Below, piece after piece: positions 1 through 8,405 of a stretch of DNA of 64,000 bases. The stretch lies in contig NZ_DGUZ01000009.1 in assembly GCF_002394865.1 (NCBI RefSeq), positions 201,954 to 265,953 on the forward strand, in the 5' to 3' direction. Position numbers and translations under genes: made by a program. The notes under the pieces were generated by a model. That model had not been told where the DNA came from. It searched no databases and saw only the letters and a list, made by a program, of their open reading frames with translations. The number at the start of each line of letters is the position of its first letter. Within the stretch, counting starts at the first letter, position 1. Source of the DNA: Fibrobacter sp. UBA4297. Its GTDB lineage: Bacteria > Fibrobacterota > Fibrobacteria > Fibrobacterales > Fibrobacteraceae.

Positions 1-1372
1 AAACGAAGTAGCCCTGGGCGTAGTTGTCGGTTTCGTTACCGATAATCTTGATGGAGTTCTTGTTGGCACCCACGGTACCGTCGGAACCGAGACCGAAGAA
101 CATGGCCTGGAAGAAGTCGCTTTCAAGCTTGAAGTTCGGGTCGATGGTGAGGCTCGTGTGGCACACGTCGTCGTTGATACCGACGGTGAAGCGTGCCTTC
201 GGGTCGGCCTTGGCGAGTTCGTCGTAGATGGCCTTGACCATAGCCGGCGTGAATTCCTTGGAAGAGAGACCGTAGCGGCCGCCGATCATCTTCGGCATAG
301 CCATCTTGCCTGCCATCACGGCTTCGGAAATAGCGGTCAGGGCATCCTGGAAGAGCGGTTCGCCAGCGGAACCCGGTTCCTTGCAGCGGTCGAGAACGGC
401 AATCTTCTTGACAGTCTTCGGGAGGGCTGCAACGACGGCTTCCATCGGGAACGGGCGGTACAGGCGGATGTTGACGAGACCGACCTTTTCGCCCTTCCCG
501 TTGAGGTACTTGACGGTGTCACCGATGGTGCAGGTCGAAGAACCCATAGAAATGATTACACGTTCTGCATCAGCAGCACCGACGTAGTCCACGATGTGGT
601 ACTGACGGCCAGTGTAGCTAGCAACCTTGTCCATGTACTTCTGGACAATTTCCGGAACCTTTGCATAGAACGGGTTCACGGTTTCACGACCCTGGAAGTA
701 AACGTCCGGGTTCTGGGCGGTACCGCGCATAGTCGGGCGGTCCGGTGTGAGGCAGCGCTGCCGGCATGCCTTCACATACTTTTCGTCGATAACGTTACGG
801 ATAACGCCGTCTTCGAGAGCTTCAATCTTCATCACTTCGTGAGAAGTGCGGAAGCCGTCAAAGAAGTGCATAAACGGAACGCGGCTTTCGAGTGTAGAAG
901 CGTGGGCCACGAGAGCGAGGTCCTGGCATTCCTGGACGCAGCTGGAGGCGAGCATTGCAAAACCCGTCTGGCGGCAAGCCATAACGTCGGAGTGGTCACC
1001 GAAAATGGAAAGGCCCTGCATAGCAAGAGCACGGGCAGTCACATGGAAGACCGTGGGGGTCAGTTCGCCCGCAATCTTGTACATGTTCGGGATCATCAAG
1101 AGAAGACCCTGGGATGCGGTGAAGGTCGTGGTGAGGGCACCGGCCTGCAGAGCACCGTGAACGGTACCGGCAGCGCCACCTTCGGACTGCATTTCAAACA
1201 CGCGGGGAACCTGTCCCCAAATATTCTTCTTGCCTGCAGCACTCCAGTTGTCGGCGTGCTCAGCCATAGGACTAGACGGTGTAATCGGGTAAATTGCAGC
1301 GACTTCGCTAACCGCAAATGCAACGCTAGCGGTGGCTTCGTTACCGTCACACGCAATCATCTTTTTTGCCAT
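1..1372 (-). CDS. nifJ: Pyruvate:ferredoxin (flavodoxin) oxidoreductase, N-terminal part
   Basis: This cytoplasmic TPP and iron-sulfur enzyme converts pyruvate and CoA to acetyl-CoA and CO2 while reducing ferredoxin or flavodoxin. The minus strand is open from an ATG at 1372 to the window edge, giving 457 residues of a family that is usually about 1,170-1,200 long. The iron-sulfur and TPP domains therefore lie outside. Family signatures are YPITPSSPMAEH at residues 28-39 and GDHSDVMACRQTGFA at 125-139. GGAG lies 6 bases before the ATG. The gene is partial because of the window, not visibly broken. Its presence fits an anaerobic fermenter. Confidence 0.95.
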   Translation of the reverse strand, partial: MAKKMIACDGNEATASVAFAVSEVAAIYPITPSSPMAEHADNWSAAGKKNIWGQVPRVFEMQSEGGAAGTVHGALQAGALTTTFTASQGLLLMIPNMYKIAGELTPTVFHVTARALAMQGLSIFGDHSDVMACRQTGFAMLASSCVQECQDLALVAHASTLESRVPFMHFFDGFRTSHEVMKIEALEDGVIRNVIDEKYVKACRQRCLTPDRPTMRGTAQNPDVYFQGRETVNPFYAKVPEIVQKYMDKVASYTGRQYHIVDYVGAADAERVIISMGSSTCTIGDTVKYLNGKGEKVGLVNIRLYRPFPMEAVVAALPKTVKKIAVLDRCKEPGSAGEPLFQDALTAISEAVMAGKMAMPKMIGGRYGLSSKEFTPAMVKAIYDELAKADPKARFTVGINDDVCHTSLTIDPNFKLESDFFQAMFFGLGSDGTVGANKNSIKIIGNETDNYAQGYFV

Positions 1373-1513
1373 GGATATCTCCGTTTTTAGGTTTTTTCGT
1401 AAAAATTCTGATCATATACACCTTCGGCGTGCGATACACGCAAGAAGGGCAAAAATCCAAGCTTAAAATTAAATAAGATTATCCAAAACGGACAACCAAT
1501 TTTTGAAAAAAGT

Positions 1514-2197
1514 TTAAAAATCAAGTAGCTTTTGGTTAATCTCGATTTCAAGTCCCGCGTAACTTGGGCCGAACTTTTGGCGAAGCGTGGTCGTAAGGCC
1601 ATCGGACTTGCCCAAATACGGGTAATTCTTGCGGATTTTAAGCCTCGGGGCGCGTTCGTGGATGTTCTGGATGAGCGTTTGCGCAATTTTCACTTCGGCA
1701 GGGCGGCTCGGGTCATAAAGAATCCCGACATCGGCGTCGCGCTCGACACCATTTAATATAGGCGTAAAGCTGTGGATTCCGAGGTGGATGACCTTGAGCG
1801 GAGCTTCCTTCGGTGCATTTTTCTCGTTTTTGCGGGCGTTTGGCGGGATTATGCCTGCAACAAAGCTTTCAATCTTCTCACGATACTTTTCCCAAAGACT
1901 CATCATGTGCGATTTTACGGTATTTGGTAATCCAACAGTAAATTCCGAAAAGAACGTCTTGTTGGTCGCACTGCGGTTCATGTCGACCACGAGTCTCGAG
2001 AACCGACTAGAGCAATGGAAGTCGGGCTTTAATCGTTTTACAAGATTTGAAAATACTTTATATGCACCAATGTCGTAAGCGCGGTGGGAGGCGAGAACGT
2101 CATCGGGAATTTTGGAATCGCGGAATGCGCGCAGGACGAAATCCGGCACAGCGTTGCTCGCATGTTCGCAGGTAATCATCAGTGCCGGAGCTTTCAT
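1514..2197 (-). CDS. N-formylglutamate amidohydrolase-like protein
   Basis: The 227-residue protein has the N-formylglutamate amidohydrolase (PF05013-type) pattern: an N-terminal ITCEHASNAVPDF (about residues 8-20), a central LGIHSFTPILNG and a C-terminal GLEIEINQ. Family members hydrolyse N-formyl-glutamate, but many homologues outside histidine-degradation operons have unknown substrates, and no hut genes are seen here. I chose the ATG at 2197 because the conserved N-terminus starts there and it overlaps the stop of the upstream peptidase-like gene by one base (TAATG), implying translational coupling. The longer frame upstream of this ATG is inside the neighbour. The family is clear; the substrate is unknown. 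Confidence 0.8.
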   Translation of the reverse strand: MKAPALMITCEHASNAVPDFVLRAFRDSKIPDDVLASHRAYDIGAYKVFSNLVKRLKPDFHCSSRFSRLVVDMNRSATNKTFFSEFTVGLPNTVKSHMMSLWEKYREKIESFVAGIIPPNARKNEKNAPKEAPLKVIHLGIHSFTPILNGVERDADVGILYDPSRPAEVKIAQTLIQNIHERAPRLKIRKNYPYLGKSDGLTTTLRQKFGPSYAGLEIEINQKLLDF

Positions 2198-2892
2198 TAC
2201 TTTTTCTCCACTACAAGGATGTTTCCATCGTACGTCATGACACCCAGCAAAATGCTGTGGATTAGACGGAACTTGTCTACTTTGTAATAAGGGCCGTTTG
2301 CCATCGGGTTTGTACAATCCGGGTCCGCGACCATGAACTGCTTCTTTTCGTCGAGTCCGTAGAGCACTACGAAATGCCCCATCGGCTCGCCGTGGATATC
2401 GTCAAAGACGGACTGGTCTTTTTCGTTCGTGTATTCGCGAGGGGAACGGTAAAGGTAGGTGGCGCTGAGACCGCAAAGCACCGGAATATTGCGCTTAAAG
2501 TAACTTTCGAACATGCTTGCGCGGAGGTCTGCAGTGGCGACGGTTCCGCCAAGGTCAATGAATCGGATGTAGGCGTCAATTGCTTTTTTAAGCTTGGGGG
2601 CGTGTTTTGCCTTGTGCAAAGCAACCAGTTTTTCGCGAAGTTCGGGCATCTTGAGCTTACTCCACGTGGGGTCAAAAATCTTTAAGTTGTAAGAATAAAT
2701 GGTTGCCTTAAATCCGCGCTTGAGGGCGTCGATGCCAAGGAAAACGCCAAGCGTGCCGCCTTCTTCCAAAAATTCAATTTCAGAGATGAGCTTTTTTAGG
2801 GAAATATTATAGCCAAGATAAGAGTAAACAGCGTGTAGGCTAGTCGGTCCGCACGTAACATCGTCTGGCTGAGGGAGTATTTTCAGATCCAT
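2197..2892 (-). CDS. C39-like papain-fold peptidase
   Basis: The 231-residue protein has the papain-like layout. DDVTCGPTSLHAVYSYLGY places a catalytic Cys at about residue 14, followed by GHFVVLYG (candidate catalytic His) and VADPD (candidate Asp). It resembles the C39-like DUF3335-type family rather than the peptidase domain of bacteriocin ABC exporters, because no transporter part is attached. Start: the ATG at 2892 has GAGG 6 bases upstream, while in-frame ATGs further upstream lack a ribosome site. It is coupled by one base to the N-formylglutamate amidohydrolase-like gene, so the two probably act on the same peptide or amide substrate. No signal peptide is seen. Confidence 0.7.
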   Translation of the reverse strand: MDLKILPQPDDVTCGPTSLHAVYSYLGYNISLKKLISEIEFLEEGGTLGVFLGIDALKRGFKATIYSYNLKIFDPTWSKLKMPELREKLVALHKAKHAPKLKKAIDAYIRFIDLGGTVATADLRASMFESYFKRNIPVLCGLSATYLYRSPREYTNEKDQSVFDDIHGEPMGHFVVLYGLDEKKQFMVADPDCTNPMANGPYYKVDKFRLIHSILLGVMTYDGNILVVEKK

Positions 2893-2997
2893 CGAGTGCC
2901 TCGTTATTAACCGTGGCGGTTTGTTCATCAAATCGTCAATCCGTGCACAAATATAGAAAAAATGTTCTTTTAGGGCTTGCAAAATTTGCGAGGAACT

Positions 2998-3026
2998 TTG
3001 ATTGGGAAAAAATAATACTATATTAG
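2998..3026 (+). promoter_or_regulatory. Candidate sigma-70-type promoter for the 55-residue ORF
   Basis: TTGATT at 2998-3003 and TATTAG at 3021-3026 are separated by 17 bases in an AT-rich stretch. They lie about 30 bases before the ORF at 3060. Found by pattern only. Confidence 0.35.
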
Positions 3027-3059
3027 TATATATCACCATCATAAACATTAGGAGCTCCT

Positions 3060-3227
3060 ATGGCCATTGACCACAATCTCTTAACGGGACAGTTTCGTCC
3101 TCTTGGCGAAAACAAAATTGAGCATACGCTTTCTGCTAGCCAGAAGGTTTTGCCCACGCATACGGGGAAAAGCGCTGTGCGCCATTTGACCCCGCGAAAC
3201 CGAAAGCCGAAACTTGAAAAGTCGTAA
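3060..3227 (+). CDS. Small basic hypothetical protein (55 aa)
   Basis: ATG at 3060 is preceded by AGGAG at 3050-3054 (5-base spacing), and a promoter-like pair lies just upstream. The frame encodes 55 residues beginning MAIDHNLLTGQFRPLGENK and ending with a basic RNRKPKLEKS tail. It has no Cys, no transmembrane segment and no recognised domain. It is divergent from the C39-like/N-formylglutamate amidohydrolase-like pair and 28 bases before tgt. It could be a short regulator or basic RNA-binding peptide transcribed with tgt, or a substrate peptide for the neighbouring hydrolases. The translation signals are good; the function is unknown. Confidence 0.6.
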   Translation: MAIDHNLLTGQFRPLGENKIEHTLSASQKVLPTHTGKSAVRHLTPRNRKPKLEKS

Positions 3228-3255
3228 CGGCTAGAAGATTTGTATTTTTGGTTTC

Positions 3256-4398
3256 GTGAACGAAAATCCTTTTGAATTGTTAAAGAAATCTGCAAAGTCC
3301 AAGGCGCGTCTTGGCGTTATACATACCGCGCATGGCGATGTGACGACACCTGTTTTTATGCCGGTGGGCACTGCCGCGACGGTCAAGGGGCTTACGAGCC
3401 GCGACATCTGTGAACTTGATGCAGAAATCATCTTGGCGAATACGTACCACCTCTATTTGCGACCGGGCACAAAACTCATTGCTGAGGCGGGCGGTGTGCA
3501 AAAGTTCATGAGCTGGAACCGCCCGATGCTTACGGACAGCGGTGGATTCCAGGTGTGGAGTTTAAAACAGTTCCGAAAGATTACAGAAGAAGGCGTCCAG
3601 TTCAAGAGTTTGCTGGACGGTTCTCGTCATTTGTTCACACCGGCAAGCGTGATGAATGCGCAACGAGAAATCGGTGCGGATATCATCATGGCGTTCGATG
3701 AATGTACGCCGTACCCGAGTACGGTTGAAGAGGCCGAGAAGTCGCTTGCGCTCACGCTCAAGTGGACGCGCGAGGCGAAGGAATGGCTGGAGACGAATCC
3801 GCCGATTCATGGCTATCCGCAGTTTTTCTTTGGCATTGTGCAGGGCGGCATGCACAAGGAATTGCGACAGAAGTCTATCGAGGCGCTCAAGGAAATTGAG
3901 CCGGATGGCTATGCAATGGGCGGGCTTTCTGTAGGCGAGCCTGTCGAGACGATGTACGAAATTGCAGACTTTTGTACAAACTTATTGCCCGAAGACCGTG
4001 CCCGTTATGTGATGGGCGTGGGAACGCCGTGGAATTTGCTAGAGCTTGTGAAACGCGGCGTGGATATGTGCGACTGCATTTTGCCGGCGAAGAATGCACA
4101 GGACGGATTAGTTTATACGAGCCGAGGAGTGCTCCGTTACAAGGGTGCGAAGTTTGCGCACCAGCACGATATGCCGCTTGACCCGAACTGCGATTGCTAT
4201 TGCTGCCGTAATTACAGCCGTGCGTATTTGCGCCATCTGTTCAAGGAAAAGGAACCGCTTGGCTGGACGCTTGCGGCGATTCACAATTTGCATTTCTACA
4301 TCCACTTGATGAAGTCCGTGAAAGCCCATATTGCAGATGATACTTTTGAAGAATGGGCGGACGAGCAAATTAAGATTTTACAGCAGAACGCTGAGTAG
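3256..4398 (+). CDS. tgt: tRNA-guanine transglycosylase
   Basis: It exchanges guanine-34 of tRNAs with GUN anticodons for the queuosine precursor preQ1. The 380-residue length fits the family. Visible are MLTDSGGFQ (active-site Asp), GGLSVGEP, VMGVGTP, the nucleophile region CDCILPAKN, and a zinc site CDCYCC followed by a His in AAIHNLHF. The usual PTRNARNG after the nucleophile reads PAKNAQDG, a departure worth noting. The start is GTG at 3256; no strong ribosome site is seen, so translation may depend on the small ORF that ends 28 bases upstream. Confidence 0.93.
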   Translation: MNENPFELLKKSAKSKARLGVIHTAHGDVTTPVFMPVGTAATVKGLTSRDICELDAEIILANTYHLYLRPGTKLIAEAGGVQKFMSWNRPMLTDSGGFQVWSLKQFRKITEEGVQFKSLLDGSRHLFTPASVMNAQREIGADIIMAFDECTPYPSTVEEAEKSLALTLKWTREAKEWLETNPPIHGYPQFFFGIVQGGMHKELRQKSIEALKEIEPDGYAMGGLSVGEPVETMYEIADFCTNLLPEDRARYVMGVGTPWNLLELVKRGVDMCDCILPAKNAQDGLVYTSRGVLRYKGAKFAHQHDMPLDPNCDCYCCRNYSRAYLRHLFKEKEPLGWTLAAIHNLHFYIHLMKSVKAHIADDTFEEWADEQIKILQQNAE

Positions 4399-4419
4399 AT
4401 TTTTTTATAAATTGAAAGT

Positions 4420-5424
4420 ATGCTAGAATTTCGAATTCCAGAACTTTCAGATCGAGAAAATGTGGCAAGGGCTGTGGCAGAATCCGGTTATATCGGGAGT
4501 GATGCTGCGTTTGCAAGCCTTTTCTTGTGGCGCAAAAAATACGGCACACTGATGGCGCTGCAAAATGGATTCCTCTTTCGCTATTATCAAGGCGAGGGGA
4601 GCCGGCGCGGTTACACGTTCCCGCTTGGGGCCGATGACCCGCGTGAAGCGCTTGACGCAATTGTTCAAGATGCGAAAGAATCGGGCCGTCCGTTGGAATT
4701 CTGCTTAGTCGATGAGACTCGTGCGCATATCCTTTTGGATTATTTTAAAAAGTCCATCCAGTTTGTAAATGACCGTGGCGATAGCGATTACATTTATTCT
4801 GCGGAAAGTCTTGCAACTCTTGCTGGGAATACGTATCGCAAAAAGCGGAATCACATCTCGAAATTCAATCGCTCGTACGAACATTACGAGTTGCGTAAAA
4901 TCACTGCTGATAATTTTGCGGATGCTCTCGAAATCGAGAAAAAGTGGTTGCAAAATTCTATGTCAGGTGAGTTTCCTTGTGAACCGACTTGCGAATGCGA
5001 AGAAGCGGCTTGGGCAGAACGCTCTACAGATGAAAAGTCTCGTATGGCGGAATTTTGTGCAATTGAAGAAACGCTTAAGAATTTTGATGCTCTTGGCATG
5101 AAGGGGGCGATACTTTATGTGGAAAATGCTCCTGTTGGCATGACGATAGCTTCTGAAATTGCCCCTAGAGTCTGGGATATCCATTTTGAAAAAGTCATTG
5201 GCGAGTATGCGGATAATGGCGGCTATGCCGTTATTAATAAAATGTTTGCAGAAACGCTTACAGGAGCAAAGCTCATCAATCGCGAAGAAGATATTAATAT
5301 TGAAGGGCTCCGCAAAGCAAAACTTTCGTATTACCCGCTCAATATTTTGGACAAATGCCATGCGACTGTTTCTCTTGATAGGACTGTCGCTGAACGTGAT
5401 ACAGATGAGCTGGGGAATGTTTAA
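4420..5424 (+). CDS. DUF2156 / phosphatidylglycerol lysyltransferase-domain protein
   Basis: This soluble 334-residue protein resembles the double-GNAT domain (PF09924) found at the C-terminus of aminoacyl-phosphatidylglycerol synthases. Supporting motifs are NTYRKKRNHISKFNR around residues 137-151, GMTIASEI, and INREEDINIEGLRKAKLSYYP near the C-terminus, typical of the acceptor half. It lacks the membrane flippase part, as in stand-alone members whose substrate is not established. The stop overlaps the ATG of the next gene by one base, so the two are co-translated. Confidence 0.75.
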   Translation: MLEFRIPELSDRENVARAVAESGYIGSDAAFASLFLWRKKYGTLMALQNGFLFRYYQGEGSRRGYTFPLGADDPREALDAIVQDAKESGRPLEFCLVDETRAHILLDYFKKSIQFVNDRGDSDYIYSAESLATLAGNTYRKKRNHISKFNRSYEHYELRKITADNFADALEIEKKWLQNSMSGEFPCEPTCECEEAAWAERSTDEKSRMAEFCAIEETLKNFDALGMKGAILYVENAPVGMTIASEIAPRVWDIHFEKVIGEYADNGGYAVINKMFAETLTGAKLINREEDINIEGLRKAKLSYYPLNILDKCHATVSLDRTVAERDTDELGNV

Positions 5425-5945
5425 TGCTTTCAAAAGTTCTTTCAAAAAATTCTTGTGCCGCATGTAAGTTTTGCTGTTCCTTTAGGCGAAAGAGCCTTTG
5501 GGAAACGCCTCTCTTTCCGCATGAAATTGCAGAGAAATTAAGTCACGAAAATGAATATGGCATGGTGGGCGAGTTCCGCATGTCTCAAACGGTGCAGGGA
5601 GTGCGCTTTGACCGCTTAGTGCTTGAAAATAACTATCGCACAGACGATCCTGAAGAAGAAGTTCCTTGCACGTTTTTGGATCCGCAAAAAGGTTGCATTT
5701 TGAAGGGCGATGATAAGCCGTTCGATTGCAGTATTTGGCCGCTTAGAATCATGGACCGAAATGGCGAACTCGTTATTGCGCTCACGCCAACGTGCCCATC
5801 AATTGGATCAACTCCGGGTGAAAATCTTGTGGAACTCGTGAAATCAGGTCTCGGTGAAAAAATCTACGAGTATGCCAAAACGCACCCTTACATTATCAAG
5901 GAATACCATGAGGGATTTCCGATTATAGAAATTGGGTCCTTGTAA
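5424..5945 (+). CDS. YkgJ-family cysteine-cluster protein
   Basis: The 173-residue protein opens with a CAACKFCC cluster (residues 10-17), then CTFLD...GC and FDCSIWPLR, the spacing seen in the YkgJ/UPF0153 zinc or iron-sulfur binding family. No enzyme activity is established for the family. The start ATG at 5424 overlaps the stop of the DUF2156 gene (TAATG), so they form a two-gene unit. Confidence 0.8.
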   Translation: MLSKVLSKNSCAACKFCCSFRRKSLWETPLFPHEIAEKLSHENEYGMVGEFRMSQTVQGVRFDRLVLENNYRTDDPEEEVPCTFLDPQKGCILKGDDKPFDCSIWPLRIMDRNGELVIALTPTCPSIGSTPGENLVELVKSGLGEKIYEYAKTHPYIIKEYHEGFPIIEIGSL

Positions 5946-6065
5946 TATTTTTTTGAATCAAAAAACATAAATATGGATACTTGTGGATGGCGGATTGCTG
6001 TCAGAATATTTCTATTTTTGAGTCATTCTTTGTAGTCGTTGTTTTAGTGTTTTTGGAAGATCCTG

Positions 6066-7238
6066 ATGATCAGTATTACTAAGCTTTTGATGGACACCCC
6101 GAATTTCGGGGATTCTCTTCGTTATCAACCTCATGCGCACAAGGCGACAAATGGTGTGGGCGCAGGACGTGGCCCGGTGGTGGTGTGGAACTGCACCAAG
6201 ACTTGTAACCTGAAGTGTGTGCATTGCTATGCGCGTTCTGAGGCGATTAAGTACCAGAACGAACTTACGCACGAAGAGGGAATCAAGCTTATTGATCAGC
6301 TCGCAGATTTCCATGTGCCGGTGATTTTGTTCAGCGGTGGCGAACCGCTTTTGCGCCCGGACTTTTTTGAACTCGCAAACTATGCGGCAAGCAAGGGCAT
6401 CCGTCCGACAATTTCGACGAACGGCACTTGCATCACGCCGGATGTGGCTCAGAAGCTCAAGGCGATGGGCGTTGGCTATGTGGGCATCAGCTTGGATGGT
6501 TGCGAAGAAACTCACGACAAGTTCCGCGGCAAGCAGGGCGCGTACCAGATGGCTTTGCGCGGGATCCGCAATTGCGTGGCAACGGGCCAGAAGGTTGGGC
6601 TCCGCTTCACAATTACAAAGTACAACTATCAAGACCTGAACGCTATTTTCGATTTGCTCGAAGCGGAAAACATTGATAGAGTTTGTTTCTATCACCTTGT
6701 CTATAGCGGTCGCGGAAGTGCAATGGTCGATAACGACTTGAATCACGAAGAAAGCCGCAAGGTGATGGACTTGATCATTGATCGCACTTTGGACTTTAAG
6801 AAGCGCGGCGTGAACAAGGAAATTTTGACGGTCGACAACCACGCAGATGCCGTTTATCTGTACCAGCGCATGAAGCGCGAAGACCCGGAACGCGCCGAAA
6901 AGATTTTGGATTTGATTAAGATGAACGGTGGCAACCGCAGTGGCATGGCTTTTGGCAATATCGATAGCATTGGCAATGTGCATCCGGACCAGTTTACGCA
7001 ATATATCACGCTCGGAAATGTTCGCGAACGCAACTTTGGCGACATTTGGACAGACTTGTCAAATCCGATTATGGCTGGCCTCAAGAACCGCAAACCGCTT
7101 TTGAAGGGGCGTTGTCCGAAGTGTGCTTACTTGAATTTGTGCAACGGCAATTTCCGCACGCGTGCCGAAGCCGTTACTGGTGACTTCTGGGCTGAAGATC
7201 CGGCTTGCTATTTGACGGATGAAGAAATTGGGCTGTAA
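6066..7238 (+). CDS. ahbC: Radical SAM 12,18-didecarboxysiroheme deacetylase (AhbC/NirJ-type)
   Basis: Removes the acetate side chains of didecarboxysiroheme to give iron-coproporphyrin III in the siroheme-dependent heme route. The 390-residue protein has the radical SAM cluster motif C47-x3-C51-x2-C54 (TCNLKCVHCYAR), the SAM-binding FSGGEP, and a C-terminal auxiliary cluster region with GRCPKCAYLNLCNG and a later Cys in DPACY. The N-terminal MISITKLL start is typical of AhbC. The ATG at 6066 has GGAAG just upstream. It overlaps the next gene (siroheme decarboxylase fusion) by 20 bases, which supports AhbC over NirJ of heme d1 synthesis; no other nir genes are present. Confidence 0.85.
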   Translation: MISITKLLMDTPNFGDSLRYQPHAHKATNGVGAGRGPVVVWNCTKTCNLKCVHCYARSEAIKYQNELTHEEGIKLIDQLADFHVPVILFSGGEPLLRPDFFELANYAASKGIRPTISTNGTCITPDVAQKLKAMGVGYVGISLDGCEETHDKFRGKQGAYQMALRGIRNCVATGQKVGLRFTITKYNYQDLNAIFDLLEAENIDRVCFYHLVYSGRGSAMVDNDLNHEESRKVMDLIIDRTLDFKKRGVNKEILTVDNHADAVYLYQRMKREDPERAEKILDLIKMNGGNRSGMAFGNIDSIGNVHPDQFTQYITLGNVRERNFGDIWTDLSNPIMAGLKNRKPLLKGRCPKCAYLNLCNGNFRTRAEAVTGDFWAEDPACYLTDEEIGL

Positions 7239-8388
7239 CGCCCCTTGCGATGTGCCGCAAATGCTGAGTCAAAAACTTCTCGCGATTATTCAAGACGGCT
7301 TTCCGTTGGTGGAACGCCCGTATAAGGCGCTTGCGGAAATGTTGAACGTTTCAGAACAAGATGCTTTTGATGAAGTTGAAAAAATGCGCACTTCTGGCGT
7401 GATTCGCCGTATTGGTGGCGTGTACGATTCCAAGAAACTGGGCTTTATTTCGAGACTTTGTGCTGGGAAAGTGCCTGCATCGTCATTTGATTTTTCGGCA
7501 GAACATCATGCGCAAACACCGATGGAATCGTTTGCGACCGTCGTGATGGATGAACCTGCGATTACGCATAATTATGTCCGCAGTCACGAATACAATGTTT
7601 GGTTTACGGTCATTGCTGAAAATGAATCCGCAATCCAGGCTGTTGTAGACCGCGTTTGTGCTAAAACAGAATTGCGCAATGTCCATGTTCTTACCGCTAC
7701 CAAGAAGTATAAAATCAATACGGTGATGTCATTAGACGAGAGACGTGGTTCGGCAGGCTCACCAATCTTGACGAAAGACGAAAGAGGCGAGTGTGCCTCG
7801 GCTTTGCATCATTCTGAGACCCGAAGTGTCGAAGAATCCAGTAAATTCCCCGGAACGCTCTCCGAAGCAGACCGCATTCGCATTCACATTGCTTGCGGTG
7901 ATATTCCGCATTCTCTCACTCCGTTTAAGGATTGGGGCGTATCTTTCGACGAACTTCGCGAAGATATTGCAACGAAACGCATGCGCCGCTTTGGCGCGAT
8001 TCTGCGTCATCAAGATGCAGGCTTCCCTTGCAATGCTATGGTGTGCTTTAGGATTGTAGACTGTAGAAAGTCGGAAGTTAGAAGTGGTAATTCGGACTCC
8101 CGTAATGTCATCCTGAGCGGAGATGCCGCGAAGAATCCAGTAAAGTCTTGTGATTTGATTGCTCAGGCGGGCTTGATTCTTGCGACAAATCCTCATATTT
8201 CGCACTGTTACGAGCGCCCTGCTTTTGAAGGCTTTCCGTACAATCTTTATGCAATGATGCACGCTCCGTCAAAGGATTTGCTGTCACGCTATATCGAAGA
8301 TGCCGCAAAATCCATCGATAATAGTAATTATGTTGTTTTAAATTCCTTGCGGGAACTCAAGAAAACGAGTTTCAAATTTTTTGTTTAA
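7219..8388 (+). CDS. ahbAB: Fused siroheme decarboxylase AhbA-AhbB (Lrp/AsnC-like)
   Basis: Decarboxylates siroheme at C12 and C18. In other organisms AhbA and AhbB are separate Lrp-like subunits; here two copies are joined in 389 residues. Copy 1 has FPLVERPYKALAEML and GVIRRIGGVYDSKKLGF (about residues 27-80). Copy 2 has IPHSLTPFKDWG and KRMRRFGAILRHQDAGF (about 225-270), and each has a ligand-binding half after it. The linker and the second copy carry in-frame repeat insertions (7735-7784, 7807-7843, 8063-8140). The start at 7219 overlaps ahbC; an ATG at 7261, closer to the conserved region, is an alternative. Neither has a clear ribosome site. Confidence 0.83.
   Translation: MKKLGCNAPCDVPQMLSQKLLAIIQDGFPLVERPYKALAEMLNVSEQDAFDEVEKMRTSGVIRRIGGVYDSKKLGFISRLCAGKVPASSFDFSAEHHAQTPMESFATVVMDEPAITHNYVRSHEYNVWFTVIAENESAIQAVVDRVCAKTELRNVHVLTATKKYKINTVMSLDERRGSAGSPILTKDERGECASALHHSETRSVEESSKFPGTLSEADRIRIHIACGDIPHSLTPFKDWGVSFDELREDIATKRMRRFGAILRHQDAGFPCNAMVCFRIVDCRKSEVRSGNSDSRNVILSGDAAKNPVKSCDLIAQAGLILATNPHISHCYERPAFEGFPYNLYAMMHAPSKDLLSRYIEDAAKSIDNSNYVVLNSLRELKKTSFKFFV
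7735..7784 (+). repeat. In-frame composite repeat inside ahbAB
   Basis: Contains gacgagagacg, tggttcggcaggctcacc and a closing acgaaagacgaaag. The same composite occurs in reverse at 25196-25249 inside tadA. It encodes LDERRGSAGSPILTKDER with no stop, in the linker between the AhbA and AhbB halves. Confidence 0.75.
7807..7843 (+). repeat. Family A repeat, divergent copy, in frame in ahbAB
   Basis: A diverged member of the tgtcatcctgagcgaag...gaaggatcca family (catcattctgag...gaagaatccag). It is read in frame as LHHSETRSVEESSK. Confidence 0.6.
8063..8140 (+). repeat. Two adjacent repeat insertions in the AhbB half
   Basis: 8063-8100 (ctgtagaaagtcggaagttag...) is the reverse complement of the pyrimidine-rich string found upstream of hemB near 16922-16948. 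8106-8140 is a family A copy (tgtcatcctgagcggag...gaagaatccag). Both are translated in frame and add roughly 25 residues between conserved strands. Confidence 0.65.
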
Positions 8389-8405
8389 TACGCACTTCAG
8401 TATCT

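Noticed and set aside
158..1390. 410-codon open frame on the plus strand
   Set aside because: Antisense to the clearly conserved pyruvate:ferredoxin oxidoreductase frame; no ribosome site or domain.
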